Source: Roseicyclus sp. (GTDB lineage Bacteria; Pseudomonadota; Alphaproteobacteria; Rhodobacterales; Rhodobacteraceae). Taken from it: 64,000 bases of DNA. Positions 26,138 through 36,621 of the stretch are shown here, in pieces (position 1 is the first letter of the stretch; each line of letters begins with the position of its first letter). The DNA is taken from positions 48,292 to 112,291 of the forward strand of contig JAGYLB010000092.1 of NCBI GenBank assembly GCA_018401055.1, given 5' to 3'. A program made the position numbers and the translations under genes. The notes beneath the pieces were generated by a model that worked only from the letters and a program-made list of their open reading frames with translations, ran no database searches and was not told the DNA's origin.

Positions 26138-28105
26138 ATGATCCGTCATCTTCTCGCCGCGACGCTGGGCCTGTGCCTTGTGCTCGCCCCCGCGCAGCAC
26201 GTTCAGGCGCAAGACGCCGAGGTCGGCGCGCTTCAATCCTTGCTGCAGGCACAGTCCGATCTGGTCGCGAATGCCTCGCGCCAGACGGTGCAGCAGGTGC
26301 TCGACAGCCTGATCGCCAGTGACCTCGACGGTGTCCCCGCGCTTTTGACCCGCTGGCAGGCACGCGAATTGTATCAGCGCGGCAGCGACGGCCTGTTCGT
26401 CTACGTGGCCGATGGCAGCGCCAATCCGCTGACCCTCATCGACATTGACAGCGGAGCGGAACTCGGCACGGCCACCTCGCGCGAGGTGGCGCAGCTGCGC
26501 CCCAATCGCGGCGTGCAGACAGTGATCGCCTCGGCGCTGGTGGAATTTCAGCTGTCCTCGGATGACCCTGCCGACCGGCTTGCGGCGCTGACCGCGATTT
26601 CCCGCGCGCCTGAGGATTTCCATCTTCCGATCCTGCAGGACCTGATGGCCACGGAGACCGATGACGACGTGCTGGAGGTGGCAGAGGTGCTGCTGCCTCG
26701 TCTGATCATCGCGTTCGACCGGGATGACGCGGACCGCGTCGCCGCCATCGAAAGCCTCGCGGGCAATGTTTCTATCGCGGCCCGCGCGGCCCTGAACCCG
26801 CTGCTGGTCACGACGACCGAGGTTGCAACCGCGCGGCCCGAAGGGGTGAACCTTTCCCGCGTTCTGGAACCGGGCGCAGACCTGTCGCACGAGGCGGCAT
26901 ATGCCATGCTGGTCGCGGCCGAGCTTGCGCTGCCGTTGATCCCCCGCGCGCAGATCCGCGAAACGCTTGCCGCGAATGTCACTGACGGTCGCGTCGGCGG
27001 CCTGCCCGTGGCGCAACTGAATACCGAGCAAGCCCGCGACCGCGCCTATGCCGCGCTGGTGGCCGAAGGGCTGGCCCCCGCCCCGACCGAGGCCGAGATT
27101 GCGGCGGCCGTCGCGTCTCATGTGTTCTACGAGGTCTACCGCGAACCGTCGCAGGCCGTGACCGACGCCGCCCGTGCAACGCTCGACGGGATCGAGACGC
27201 GCGTGGGCCTCTACCGCGTGCTCGACTTGTCACTCGACGGGCTGTCGCTCGCGTCGATCTATTTCCTCGCCGCCATCGGACTTGCCATCACTTTTGGCGT
27301 GATGGGCGTGATCAACATGGCCCATGGCGAGTTCATCATGATCGGCGCCTACACAGGATATGTCGTGCAGACTCTGGTGCCCGATTACACGCTCAGCATC
27401 GCCATCGCGATCCCGCTGGCCTTCATGGTCACGTTTGCAGGCGGCGTGGCGATGGAACGGCTGGTGATCCGCTGGCTCTACCACCGCCCGCTGGAAACGC
27501 TCTTGGCGACCTTCGGCATCTCCATCGCGCTGCAACAGATCATTCGCCAGATCTTCGGCACGCAGGCCCGGCCGCTGACGCCGCCCGAATGGCTGGCTGG
27601 ATCGGTGTCGCTGAACGACGTGGTGTCGATCAGTTCGATCCGCATCGCCATCTTCCTGCTTGGTGTCGTGTTCTTCGTGGCGCTCTGGCTGACGCTCAAC
27701 CGCACCCGTCTGGGGCTGGAGGTGCGGGCGGTGACGCAGAACCCGCGCATGGCGGCCTCCATGGGCATCAACCCCGACCGGATCAACATGCTGACCTTCG
27801 GCCTTGGGTCCGGCATCGCGGGCATCGCGGGTGTGGCCATCGGGCTCTTCGCGCAGGTCGTGCCCGATCTGGGGGCCAACTACATCGTGCAAAGCTTCAT
27901 GACCGTGGTCGTGGGCGGTGTCGGCAACATCTTCGGCACGCTGGTCGGGGCGGGCATGATCGGCGGCCTGCAGAAATACATCGAATGGCTGAACCCGACC
28001 AACACGCTGGCCGCGCAGACCTACATGATCTTGTTTGTCATCTTGTTCATCCAGTTCCGGCCGCGCGGCATCATCGCGCTGCGGGGCCGTGCGGCGGGGG
28101 ATTGA
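26138..28105 (+). CDS. urtB: urea ABC transporter permease UrtB
   Basis: 655 residues. A signal-like N-terminal helix (LLAATLGLCLVLAPAQHVQA) and a ~350-residue helical-repeat-like domain (LTAISRAPEDFHLPILQDLM) precede a LivH-type permease domain beginning LASIYFLAAIGLAITFGVMG and INMAHGEFIMIGAYTGY. The long N-terminal extension is a known feature of UrtB in many proteobacteria. The ATG at 26138 is 68 bases after urtA, beyond a hairpin; the ribosome binding site is weak, so lower translation than urtA is likely. It pairs with UrtC. Confidence 0.92.
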   Translation: MIRHLLAATLGLCLVLAPAQHVQAQDAEVGALQSLLQAQSDLVANASRQTVQQVLDSLIASDLDGVPALLTRWQARELYQRGSDGLFVYVADGSANPLTLIDIDSGAELGTATSREVAQLRPNRGVQTVIASALVEFQLSSDDPADRLAALTAISRAPEDFHLPILQDLMATETDDDVLEVAEVLLPRLIIAFDRDDADRVAAIESLAGNVSIAARAALNPLLVTTTEVATARPEGVNLSRVLEPGADLSHEAAYAMLVAAELALPLIPRAQIRETLAANVTDGRVGGLPVAQLNTEQARDRAYAALVAEGLAPAPTEAEIAAAVASHVFYEVYREPSQAVTDAARATLDGIETRVGLYRVLDLSLDGLSLASIYFLAAIGLAITFGVMGVINMAHGEFIMIGAYTGYVVQTLVPDYTLSIAIAIPLAFMVTFAGGVAMERLVIRWLYHRPLETLLATFGISIALQQIIRQIFGTQARPLTPPEWLAGSVSLNDVVSISSIRIAIFLLGVVFFVALWLTLNRTRLGLEVRAVTQNPRMAASMGINPDRINMLTFGLGSGIAGIAGVAIGLFAQVVPDLGANYIVQSFMTVVVGGVGNIFGTLVGAGMIGGLQKYIEWLNPTNTLAAQTYMILFVILFIQFRPRGIIALRGRAAGD

Positions 28106-28106
28106 G

Positions 28107-29277
28107 ATGGAGAACTCGATCTTTGTCCGCAACAGATCCGTCCCGATCTTCATCGGGGTCCTGACGCTTTTGGCCATCGTTGTCACCGTCCTGTCCGAAG
28201 GCTATGGCACCGGCGCGCTGTCGGTCAGTTTCACCAAGGTGCTGGGCATGACGCTGTGCCTGTGTCTGGTGGCGCTGGCGATGGATCTGGTCTGGGGCTA
28301 TTGCGGCATCCTCAGCCTTGGGCATTTCGCCTTTTTCGGGTCTGGGCGGCTACATGATCGGCATGTGGCTGATGACCGCCCGCACCGAACAGGTGGTCCG
28401 CGCAAATCTCGAAAGCGCCGTCATCCCGCCGACCGAGGCCGAGATAACTGCTGCCACCGCGTCGCAGATCTTCTCGGTCGTGGGCGCGACGGATTGGCCG
28501 TGGATGTGGGCGGCGTCCGACAGCCTGATCCTGAGCCTTTTGCTGGTCGTGCTGGTGCCGGGTCTGCTGGCGCTGGTGTTCGGCTGGCTGGCGTTCCGCA
28601 GCCGGGTGACAGGGGTGTACCTGTCGATCCTGACGCAAGCGATGACATTGGCGCTGTCGCTCTACCTGTTCCAGAACGACACGGGCCTTCGTGGAAACAA
28701 TGGCCTATCTGGCCTCCAGAATATCCCAGGGTTGGAAACAATAGGGCAGGATCGCATCTCGATCTGGTTCTTCTGGGGCTCCGCCCTTGCCCTCGGGCTG
28801 GCCTATATCGGGGCGGCGTGGATGGTGTCCGGCAAGTTCGGCAGCATCATCCGCGGCATCCGCGACGATGAACAGCGCGTGCGTTTCCTCGGCTACCGGG
28901 TCGAGGTCTACAAACTGTTCGTCTTCACCTTCACCGGCATGCTCTGCGGCATCGCGGGCGCGCTGTATTATCCGCAGGCTGGCATCATCAACCCCGATGA
29001 AATCGCCCCCATCGCCTCCATCTATCTTGCCGTCTGGGTCGCCATCGGCGGGCGTGGGCGGCTTTACGGGGCGGTGATCGGGGCGGCGGTGGTGTCGCTT
29101 TTGTCGACCTATTTCACCGGCGGGCGCGCACCCAACATCGACCTCGGCCTGTTCGTCATCGACTGGGTCGACTGGTGGCCGGTGCTTTTGGGTCTGGGCT
29201 TCGTTCTGGTCACGCTCTTTGCACCCAAGGGGCTGGGCGGTCTGGTCGACTATGTCGTGCGAAAGGACCGCGCATGA
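28107..29277 (+). CDS. urtC: urea ABC transporter permease UrtC (one-base frameshift)
   Basis: Corrected length 389 residues. LivM-type permease with DLVWGYCGILSLGHFAFFG then LGGYMIGMWLM, and RGIRDDEQRVRFLGYRVE near the C-terminal EAA-like loop. An extra T at about 28341 (TTCGGG-T-CTGGGC) breaks the frame between these two segments; removing it restores 390 codons. The ATG at 28107 follows the urtB stop by one base. It forms the membrane channel with UrtB. Confidence 0.9.
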
Positions 29278-30020
29278 GCACGACCACGCTTCTGGAGGTT
29301 CAGGGGATTTCCGTCAGCTTCGACGGGTTCCGCGCGATCAACAACCTCAGCTTCGTCATCGGCCTGCCCGAGATGCGCGCCGTGATCGGCCCCAATGGCG
29401 CGGGCAAAACGACCTTCATGGACATCGTGACCGGCAAGACTCGCCCCGACAGCGGCACCGTGCGCTGGGGCGAGACGGGCACATCGCTCCTGTCCATGTC
29501 CGAGGCGCAGATCGCGCAGGCGGGTGTGGGCCGCAAGTTCCAGCGCCCGACCGTGTTCGAGGATCAGACCGTCTGGGACAACCTGCGCCTGTCGCTGAAG
29601 AAACCGCGTGGTCCGCTTGCCGCGCTGATGGACCGCGTCACCGACGCCGACCGCACCCGCATCAGTGAGGTCGCGGCCGAGATCGGGCTTTCCGACCACC
29701 TTGACCGGCCCGCAGGAATCTTGAGCCATGGGCAGAAGCAATGGCTGGAAATCGGCATGTTGCTGGCCCAAGACCCCAAGCTCTTGCTGGTCGACGAACC
29801 CGCCGCAGGCATGACGAGCGAGGAACGTGAGCATACCACGGCGCTCTTGAAACGGCTGGCGCAGAACCATGCCGTCGTCGTGGTGGAACACGACATGGAA
29901 TTTGTTCGCAGGCTCGACTGTCGCGTGACCGTGCTGCACGAGGGGTCGGTCTTGGCCGAAGGCTCGCTCGATCACGTCATGGCCGATCAACGCGTCATCG
30001 AAGTCTATCTGGGGCGCTGA
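29274..30020 (+). CDS. urtD: urea ABC transporter ATP-binding protein UrtD
   Basis: 248 residues of the LivG type. Walker A GPNGAGKTTF, signature LSHGQKQWLEIGM and Walker B LLLVDEPAAGMT are present; the QKQWLEIGM form is characteristic of UrtD. It energises import with UrtE. Its ATG overlaps the urtC stop (ATGA). Confidence 0.93.
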   Translation: MSTTTLLEVQGISVSFDGFRAINNLSFVIGLPEMRAVIGPNGAGKTTFMDIVTGKTRPDSGTVRWGETGTSLLSMSEAQIAQAGVGRKFQRPTVFEDQTVWDNLRLSLKKPRGPLAALMDRVTDADRTRISEVAAEIGLSDHLDRPAGILSHGQKQWLEIGMLLAQDPKLLLVDEPAAGMTSEEREHTTALLKRLAQNHAVVVVEHDMEFVRRLDCRVTVLHEGSVLAEGSLDHVMADQRVIEVYLGR

Positions 30021-30024
30021 GATC

Positions 30025-30726
30025 ATGTGGGAAACCCGCAACCTCACGCTCCACTACAGCGGCAGCCAGATCCTGAACGGCGTGTCGATGACCGCCGAAA
30101 AGGGGCAGGTGACCTGCGTGATGGGCACCAATGGCGTGGGCAAGACGTCGCTGATGAAGGCGATTTCTGGCACCCACCAACGATCTGGCGGAGAGATCTT
30201 GTTCGAAGGGAAGGCCCTTCCGAAACTGCCGTCGCACAGGCTGGCGCAGATGGGCGTGGGCTATGTGCCGCAGGGGCGGATGATCTTTCCGCTGCTGACG
30301 GTGCGCGAAAACCTCGAGACAGGGCTCGCCTGCCTGCCGCGCGGCGAACGTGTGGTGCCCGACAGCATCTACGAGATGTTCCCGGTCCTGAAAGAGATGC
30401 AGAACCGGCGCGGCGGCGATCTGTCGGGCGGGCAGCAGCAGCAACTTGCCATCGGGCGTGCGCTGGTGACGCGGCCGAAACTGTTGCTGATGGACGAACC
30501 GACCGAAGGCATCCAGCCCAACATCATCCAGCTCATCGGGCGCGTCATCGAACAGCTGCGCGCAGAGGGCGAGATGGCGATTGTTCTGGTCGAACAGTAT
30601 TTCGATTTCGCCTTTGACCTTGCCGACCGCTTCTATGTGCTGAGCCGCGGCGAAACCGTGTTCTCCGCCCGCAAGGCCGATACCACGCGCGACGCCGTGC
30701 AGGCGGCCTTCAACCCGCACGGCTGA
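30025..30726 (+). CDS. urtE: urea ABC transporter ATP-binding protein UrtE
   Basis: 233 residues of the LivF type, with Walker A GTNGVGKTS, signature LSGGQQQQLAIGRAL and Walker B LLLMDEPTEGIQPNI, the UrtE form. It starts four bases after urtD and ends the urt operon, nine bases before the convergent coxG stop. No terminator hairpin is visible in that space, so the two operons may read into each other's ends. Confidence 0.93.
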   Translation: MWETRNLTLHYSGSQILNGVSMTAEKGQVTCVMGTNGVGKTSLMKAISGTHQRSGGEILFEGKALPKLPSHRLAQMGVGYVPQGRMIFPLLTVRENLETGLACLPRGERVVPDSIYEMFPVLKEMQNRRGGDLSGGQQQQLAIGRALVTRPKLLLMDEPTEGIQPNIIQLIGRVIEQLRAEGEMAIVLVEQYFDFAFDLADRFYVLSRGETVFSARKADTTRDAVQAAFNPHG

Positions 30727-30735
30727 GGGCCACTG

Positions 30736-31190
30736 TCAGGTCGCCGCTTCGCTTTCAAAGGTCGCGGCGAATTTCTCGAAGAACGACGCCGACAGTTTCT
30801 TGGCCGTGCCTTGGATCAGGCGGCTGCCAAGCTGCGCCAGCTTGCCGCCGATCTCGGCCTTGGCGGTGTAGCTGAGCGTCGTCACCCCCGGTTCCGCTTC
30901 GACCAGAACCACATCGGCCCCGCCGCGCGCAAATCCGCAGGCCCGCCGCTGCCCTCGCCGGTCAGCGAAAACCCACCCTGCGCGTTGGTGGTGTCGAGCG
31001 TCACCTTGCCGGTGAAACGCGCTTTGACCGGGCCGACCTTGAGCACGACCTTGGCTTCCAATTCGGTCGGCGAATGCATGATCAATTCCTCGCAGCCCGG
31101 AATGCACTGCTTGAGGATCTCCGGATCGTTCAGCGCGGCATAGACGCGGTCGCGCGGCGCATTGATGACGATCTCGTCGGCCAGTTCCAT
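30736..31190 (-). CDS. coxG: CoxG, SRPBCC-fold carbon monoxide dehydrogenase accessory protein (frameshifted)
   Basis: Corrected length 151 residues. MELADEIVINAPRDRVYAAL, NDPEILKQCIPGCEELI and the C-terminal GTAKKLSASFFEKFA are diagnostic of CoxG. CoxG in Oligotropha is membrane-associated and helps anchor CO dehydrogenase at the cytoplasmic membrane. One base is missing near 30935 (the region between TGEGSGGPA and GFARGGADVV). The ATG at 31188-31190 has AAGGAC upstream, 12 bases after the stop of a 42-residue ORF. It is the last gene of the cox operon. Confidence 0.87.
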
Positions 31191-31202
31191 GGGGCAGTCC
31201 TT

Positions 31203-31331
31203 TCAGCAACAGGGAAACTTGATCTGCGCCAGCACATCGGCCTGCGCGGGTGTGAGGGGCGGAAACAGACGCGCGAGCAGGCCAGTGCGGGCGCCGACCG
31301 GGGCCGTTATGGGCAGACTAGCTGGCGTCAT
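31203..31331 (-). CDS. 42-residue small ORF between xdhC-type gene and coxG
   Basis: An ORF too short for usual gene calls. Its ATG (31329-31331) overlaps the stop of the XdhC-type gene (ATGA) and it ends 12 bases before coxG, so it fills the gap exactly. The protein starts MTPASLPITAPVGARTG and ends ADVLAQIKFPCC. It has no signal peptide or membrane helix; the middle LLARLFPPLTPAQADVLAQI could form a short amphipathic helix. The terminal Cys-Cys could bind a metal or form a disulfide. The same ATGA coupling is used by most junctions in this operon, which supports translation. I do not recognise a family. Confidence 0.65.
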   Translation of the reverse strand: MTPASLPITAPVGARTGLLARLFPPLTPAQADVLAQIKFPCC

Positions 31332-32097
31332 GCGACTGCCCCTGCGCGACGGAGCTGCACGATCTGGGCGAGGATCGACAGGGCGATTTCCTCGGGCGTC
31401 GTGGCGCCGATATGCAGCCCGGCAGGCGCGATGAGACGGGCCAGCGCCTCGGGGTCCGCGCCCTTTGCAGCAAGGCTTTCCTTGAGCGTGGCGGATTTGC
31501 GCGCGCTGCCGACAAAGGCGGTGAACCGCGCGCCGGAGGTCAGCGCGCGACCCAGCGCTGCGGCATCCCCCCTGCCCTGCGTGGCCACCACGACGAACAG
31601 GTCGCGCGGGCTGTCCCCTTCGGGAAGGTCACCGGCCACCCGGAAATCGAAACTGCGCGCGAGCGTCGACAAGACGCGCGCGACAGGGCCATCGCCCAAG
31701 ATCACAAGGTCGGGCGAGGGCACGAAAGGTTCCACATAGATGTCGAGCGAGCCTTTGCTGGCGCAGCCGTTGCGCTCATAGACCATGCCATCGCGGGTCT
31801 CGCAGGGTTCCACCCCTTCGGCGGCCAGCCGGTGATCGGGGCGCAGCGCGACCAGCACCGGCTCGTTGCGCTCGATGGCCTTTTCGCGGCACGCCCGATG
31901 GCGCCGCGTGCACAGCCACCGCCAACCCAGCCCTCGAGGATCTCGCCCTCCGCCGAGACGATGGCCTTGGCGCCCGCTTTGGCTGATGTGGCATCAACCG
32001 TGCGCACGACGGTCGCAACCGCATGGGGCGTGCCCGCGTCACGCAAGCGGCGGCTGGTGTCGTCGAGCGCGTCCATGTCGGGGGGGGCCAGCTTCAT
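31328..32097 (-). CDS. XdhC/CoxF family molybdenum-enzyme maturation protein (frameshifted)
   Basis: Corrected length 256 residues. The N-terminal XdhC/CoxI domain has GEILEGWVGGGCARG with the conserved GGC; the C-terminal Rossmann domain has LVILGDGPVARVL and FVGSARKSATLKESLAA. The family inserts or sulfurates the molybdenum cofactor of xanthine-dehydrogenase-type enzymes; CoxF is proposed to help assemble the Cu-S-Mo site. An A is missing from a homopolymer at 31881-31884. The ATG overlaps the coxE stop, and its own stop overlaps the 42-residue ORF. Confidence 0.85.
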
Positions 32098-33278
32098 ATC
32101 CGGTCAAGCTCCTGCGACACGGCCGCGATGCGGTCGAGCGTGTTTGCGGGGTGAAAGGCGTCGAGATGGGGGAGTGCTGAAGCGATGCCGCGCGCAACGG
32201 GCTCATAGCCCGCCCAGCCCGCCAGCGGATTCAGCCAGACGATGCGGCAGCCGCGCCAGCTTGAGTTCGGCCAACGCGTCACCGATTTCGGCACCCTCGC
32301 CGGTGTCGTAGCCGTCCGACAAGATGAAGACGACCGTGCGGCCATCGACAAAGCGGCGGGCATAGGTTCGGGCGAAACGGGTGAGGTTCTCGCCGATCTT
32401 CGAGCCACCGCCGAACCCATCGGACAACAGCGTCAGCTTGTTCAGCGTGCGCATCGGATCGGGGTCGCGCATCGCCTCGGTGATGCGGACAAGCCGGGTG
32501 TGAAACAGATAGGCGTCGGCGGTGGCGTCATGGCGCATCAGGCCGACGAGAAAGGCAAGGAAAGGCCGCGCATAGGCCACCATAGAACCCGACACATCGC
32601 AGAGCGCCACGATCTTGACCGGACGGTCAGGGGCGCGTGCGGCGCGGCAGGTGCAGCGGCTCGCCCCCGGTGGCAAGGCTTTGCCGCAGCGCGCGGCGCA
32701 GGTCGATCTGCGCGCCCTTGCGCGCGGCACGGCGGCGGCGCGAGCGGCGGTCGCGCAAAGGCGCGCCCAAGGGCTTCGGCCACGCGTTCCGCCTCGGCGA
32801 TATCTTCGCGGCTGACGATGTCGCGCAGGTCCTTCTTCATCAGGCTGTCGACGCCGGTGGCGACCAGCCGCCCCTCACCGCCGCCCTCGGCCTGCCCTTC
32901 GCCGCTGCCGTCCGGCGCGTGGCGCTCGCCCGCGCCAGATGCCTCGGGGCCGTCGGCGGTGGCCGTGCTGCGAGTGTGGGACAGGTTCGCGTCGCCGCCG
33001 GGCGCCATCCGACTGACCACGCGCCCACCGTTCAGCCAATAGGCGTCGAACACCGCATCAAAGGCCCGAGCCTCATCCGCCGATCCGGTGCAGACGGCGC
33101 GCAGCGCCATCCGCGCCTCGGCGGGATTTGTCGCCTGCACCTGCGCCAGCGCCGCCAGCGCGGTCTCGGTCTCGCCCACACCCAGCCGCAGGCCATTGCC
33201 GCGCAGATGCGCCATGAAGCCCGCGACCCGCGCGGCAGGCCCCGGATCGCGGCTGGCGAATTTCGTGACGCGGTTCAT
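32094..33278 (-). CDS. coxE: CoxE, von Willebrand A domain CODH maturation protein (three frameshifts)
   Basis: About 395 residues after correction. The N-terminus MNRVTKFASRDPGPAARVA is followed by an acidic/Gly-rich linker, then the VWA domain with the MIDAS motif DVSGSMVAYAR in VKIVALCDVSGSM and HTRLVRITEAMRDP. The end reads RIVWLNPLAGW and LDAFHPANTLDRIAAVSQEL. Frame breaks lie near 32750, 32640 and 32252, all in very GC-rich stretches. CoxE acts with the AAA+ protein CoxD to build the copper-containing active site. Start and stop overlap coxD and the xdhC-type gene by ATGA. Confidence 0.82.
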
Positions 33279-34153
33279 GCCGCCACCCCTGCCAGCCGCT
33301 GCGCCACTTCGGTTGTGAAATTGGCACGGTCGCGCTGGGTCTTGAGCAGGGTCGCAAGGCTCGCCTGCAAGATTACCGGATCATCGGTTAGATCGTTGAC
33401 ACCCAGCCCTGCCAGCGCCGCGGCGAAATCCAGCATCTCGGCGATGCCCGGTTTCTTTTCCAGCTCTTCCTTGCGCACCGATTGCACGAAACCCACGATC
33501 TGGGCCGCCAGTTGCGCCTCGATGTCGGGGCAGCGGCTGGCGAGGATCGCGATTTCCGTCGTGCGGTCGGGATAGTCGACATAGGCGTACAGGCAACGAC
33601 GGCGCAAAGCGTCCGACAGGTCGCGGGTTCCGTTGGCGGTCAGGATGACGATGGGGCGCGCAGTGGCGCTGATGGTGCCAAGCTCGGGAATGGTGATCTG
33701 GAAATCCGACAGGACCTCCAGCAGATAAGCCTCGAATTCCTCGTCGGCGCGGTCGATCTCGTCGATCAGCAGCACCGGGGGGCTGCTTTGGGTGATCGCC
33801 TCAAGCAGCGGGCGCTTGAGCAGGTAATCCTCGGAAAAGATGCGCTCCTCGACGGCTTTTCCCGTCTCCCCCGCCTCGGCACTGGCGCGGATTGCCAGCA
33901 ACTGCCGCTGATAGTTCCATTCGTAGATGGCGTGGCTGGCATCCAACCCCTCGTAGCACTGCAGCCGGATCAGCCGCGCTTCGCGGCTTGCTGCCAACGC
34001 GCGGGCCACCTCGGTCTTGCCAACACCTGCGGCTCCCTCCAGAAGCAGCGGGCGGCCCAAGGCGACAGCCAAGGCCAGCGCCATCGCCAGATCGGGCGCG
34101 GCCACATAGCCCTGCCGGGCCAGATCATCGGTGAGGGTTTTCCAATCTGCCAT
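33275..34153 (-). CDS. coxD: CoxD, MoxR-type AAA+ ATPase
   Basis: 292 residues. Walker A GAAGVGKTEVAR, Walker B VLLIDEIDRAD, sensor 1 in IVILTANGTRDLSDALRRR with the arginine finger. In Oligotropha, CoxD unfolds or remodels apo-CO dehydrogenase so that sulfur and copper can be inserted into the Mo centre; its usual partner is the VWA protein CoxE, encoded next. The start at 34151-34153 (MADWKTLTDDLAR) gives the normal length; the ribosome binding site is weak. It lies 44 bases after coxL. Confidence 0.92.
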   Translation of the reverse strand: MADWKTLTDDLARQGYVAAPDLAMALALAVALGRPLLLEGAAGVGKTEVARALAASREARLIRLQCYEGLDASHAIYEWNYQRQLLAIRASAEAGETGKAVEERIFSEDYLLKRPLLEAITQSSPPVLLIDEIDRADEEFEAYLLEVLSDFQITIPELGTISATARPIVILTANGTRDLSDALRRRCLYAYVDYPDRTTEIAILASRCPDIEAQLAAQIVGFVQSVRKEELEKKPGIAEMLDFAAALAGLGVNDLTDDPVILQASLATLLKTQRDRANFTTEVAQRLAGVAA

Positions 34154-34197
34154 CTTGCGACGGCGGAGGCGCTTGGGACGCCCCCGCCCTGCCTCGC

Positions 34198-36621
34198 TCA
34201 GCCGTGCAGGCCAAGACCGTTGGCGATCTTCCAGATGCGCCAATGGTCATGCGGCATGTGGCTTTGGCGCAGGCCAAAGGCACGGAAGGCGTCATGCACC
34301 GCGTTCGAGAAGGCCGGCACCCCGCCCACATTCGGGCTTTCGCCCACGCCCTTGGCCCCGATCGGGTGATGCGGCGAGGGCGTCGTGGTGTGGTCGGTGG
34401 TGTAATGCGGCGTTTCCCACGCGGTCGGCACGAAGAAATCCATCAGCGTGCCGGTCTTGCAGTTGCCCATCTCGTCATAGGCGATTTCCTGACCCATCGC
34501 GATGGCAAGCGCCTCGGTCAGGCCGCCATGCACCTGCCCCTCGATGATCATGGGATTGATCCGGGTGCCGCAATCGTCCAGCGCGTAGAACTGCCGGATC
34601 TCGTGCACGCCGGTATCCACGTCGATCTCCATGACGCAGATATAGGCCCCGAAGGGATAGGTCATGTTCGGCGGGTCGTAATAGCTGACCGCCTCCAACC
34701 CCGGTTCCAGCCCCGGGATCGCCTGATTGTAGGAGGCGAAGGCGATTTCCTTCATGGTCTTGAAGCGCTCGGGCGCGCCCTTGACCACGAAACGGTCCAC
34801 GTCCCATTCCAGATCGTTGTCGTGGACCTCGAGCAGGTAGGCCGCGATCATCTGCGCCTTGGCGCGGATCTTGCGCCCGGCCATCGCCGTGGCAGCACCT
34901 GCCACGGGGGTCGAGCGGGAGCCGTAGGTGCCAAGACCATAGGGCGCGGTGTCGGTATCGCCTTCCTCGACCGTGATGCTGTCCGCAGGCAAGCCGATCT
35001 CGCTGGCGAGGATCTGGGCAAAGGTCGTCGCATGCCCCTGGCCCTGCGAGATGGTTCCCAGCCGCGCGATGGCCGACCCGGTGGGGTGGATGCGGATTTC
35101 ACACGAGTCAAACATGCCCAGTCCAAGGATGTCGCAGTTCTTGACCGGCCCCGCCCCCACGATCTCAGTGAAATGCGTGAGGCCGATGCCCAGGAGCTTG
35201 CGCGTCTCGCCCCGCTTGAAGGCCTCGACCCGCTCGGCCTGTTCCTTGCGCAGCCCCTCGTAATCGACGGCGGCCAGCGCCTTGTCCCAGGCGGTGTGAT
35301 AGTCGCCGCTGTCGTATTCCCAGCCCAGTGCGGACTGATAGGGGAACTGGTCGGCCTTGATGAAGTTGATCCGCCGCAGTTCCGCCGCATCCATCCCCAG
35401 CTCGATGGCGAGGATCTCGACCATCCGCTCGATGAAATAGGCCGCTTCCGTCACGCGGAAGGAACAGCGATAGGCCACACCACCCGGTGCCTTGTTGGTG
35501 TAGACACCATCGACGGCCAGATAGGCGGTCGGGATGTCATAAGACCCGGTGCAGATGTTGAAGAACCCCGCCGGGAACTTGGTCGGGTCGGCGCAGGCGT
35601 CGAACCCGCCATGGTCGGCCGTTACATGGCACCAGAGGCCGGTGATCTTGCCCTCTTTTGTGGCCGCGATCTTGCCCTTCATCCAGTAGTCGCGGGCAAA
35701 GGCGGTGGTCATCAGGTTGTCCATCCGGTCCTCGATCCATTTCACCGGCTTGCCGGTGACGATGGAGGCCACGACCGAGCAGACATATCCCGGATAGGCT
35801 CCGACCTTGTTGCCGAAACCGCCGCCGATGTCGGGGCTGATGACGCGGATGTTGTGTTCCTCGATGCCCGAGATCAGCGAGACCACGGTGCGGATCGCAT
35901 GGGGCGCCTGGAACGTTCCATAAAGCGTCAGCTTGCCGTTCACCTTGTCCATGCTGGCCACGCAGCCGCAGGGTTCCAGCGGGCAGGGATGGGTGCGGTG
36001 GTAATAGACCATTTCCTCGGCCACCACATCGGCCCCGGCCAGAACGGCTTCGGTCGCGTCCTTGTCGCCCTGTTCCCAGGTGAAGATGTGGTTGTGATGT
36101 TTCCGCGGGCCATGCGCGCCCACCATCTTGCCTTCGAGGTCTTCGCGCAGCACGGGTGCGTCCGGCAGCAGCGCCTTGAACGGGTCCACGACGACGGGCA
36201 GCTCAGAGTATTCGACCTCGACGGCTTCGATCCCGTCGGCGGCGGCGTAGCGGTCGGTCGCGACGACGAAGGCCACTTCCTGCCCTTGAAACAACACCTT
36301 GCCATCGGCCAGCACCATCTGCTTGTCGCCAGCAAGAGTCGGCATCCAGTGCAGGCCAAGCGGCGCCAGATCTTCGGCGGTCAGCACGGCCAGCACGCCC
36401 GGCACCTTCAGCGCCGCGTCCTTGTTGATCGACACGACGCGGGCATGGGCATAGGGGCTCCGGACGAAATCACCAAACAGCATGCCGGGCATCTTGATGT
36501 CGTCGACATAATTGCCCTTGCCTTGGGTGAAGCGCGCATCCTCGACGCGCTTGCGCTGGGAACCCACGCCTTTCAGCTTCTCGACGCGGTCCTCGCGGCT
36601 GATCGGGGTCTGGTCGGTCAT
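34198..36621 (-). CDS. coxL: form I aerobic CO dehydrogenase large subunit CoxL
   Basis: 807 residues, against 809 in Oligotropha. It oxidises CO to CO2 at a Mo-S-Cu centre. The active-site loop reads VAYRCSFR at 382-389, the AYXCSFR signature of form I (true CO dehydrogenase), with Cys386 as the copper ligand; form II enzymes have AYRGAGR. The catalytic Glu lies in [13 protein letters not shown] near the C-terminus, and [16 protein letters not shown] matches the MCD-binding region. The ATG at 36619-36621 overlaps the coxS stop. No frameshift is present. It works with CoxM (FAD) and CoxS (2Fe-2S) on the inner face of the membrane. Confidence 0.97.
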   Translation of the reverse strand: MTDQTPISREDRVEKLKGVGSQRKRVEDARFTQGKGNYVDDIKMPGMLFGDFVRSPYAHARVVSINKDAALKVPGVLAVLTAEDLAPLGLHWMPTLAGDKQMVLADGKVLFQGQEVAFVVATDRYAAADGIEAVEVEYSELPVVVDPFKALLPDAPVLREDLEGKMVGAHGPRKHHNHIFTWEQGDKDATEAVLAGADVVAEEMVYYHRTHPCPLEPCGCVASMDKVNGKLTLYGTFQAPHAIRTVVSLISGIEEHNIRVISPDIGGGFGNKVGAYPGYVCSVVASIVTGKPVKWIEDRMDNLMTTAFARDYWMKGKIAATKEGKITGLWCHVTADHGGFDACADPTKFPAGFFNICTGSYDIPTAYLAVDGVYTNKAPGGVAYRCSFRVTEAAYFIERMVEILAIELGMDAAELRRINFIKADQFPYQSALGWEYDSGDYHTAWDKALAAVDYEGLRKEQAERVEAFKRGETRKLLGIGLTHFTEIVGAGPVKNCDILGLGMFDSCEIRIHPTGSAIARLGTISQGQGHATTFAQILASEIGLPADSITVEEGDTDTAPYGLGTYGSRSTPVAGAATAMAGRKIRAKAQMIAAYLLEVHDNDLEWDVDRFVVKGAPERFKTMKEIAFASYNQAIPGLEPGLEAVSYYDPPNMTYPFGAYICVMEIDVDTGVHEIRQFYALDDCGTRINPMIIEGQVHGGLTEALAIAMGQEIAYDEMGNCKTGTLMDFFVPTAWETPHYTTDHTTTPSPHHPIGAKGVGESPNVGGVPAFSNAVHDAFRAFGLRQSHMPHDHWRIWKIANGLGLHG

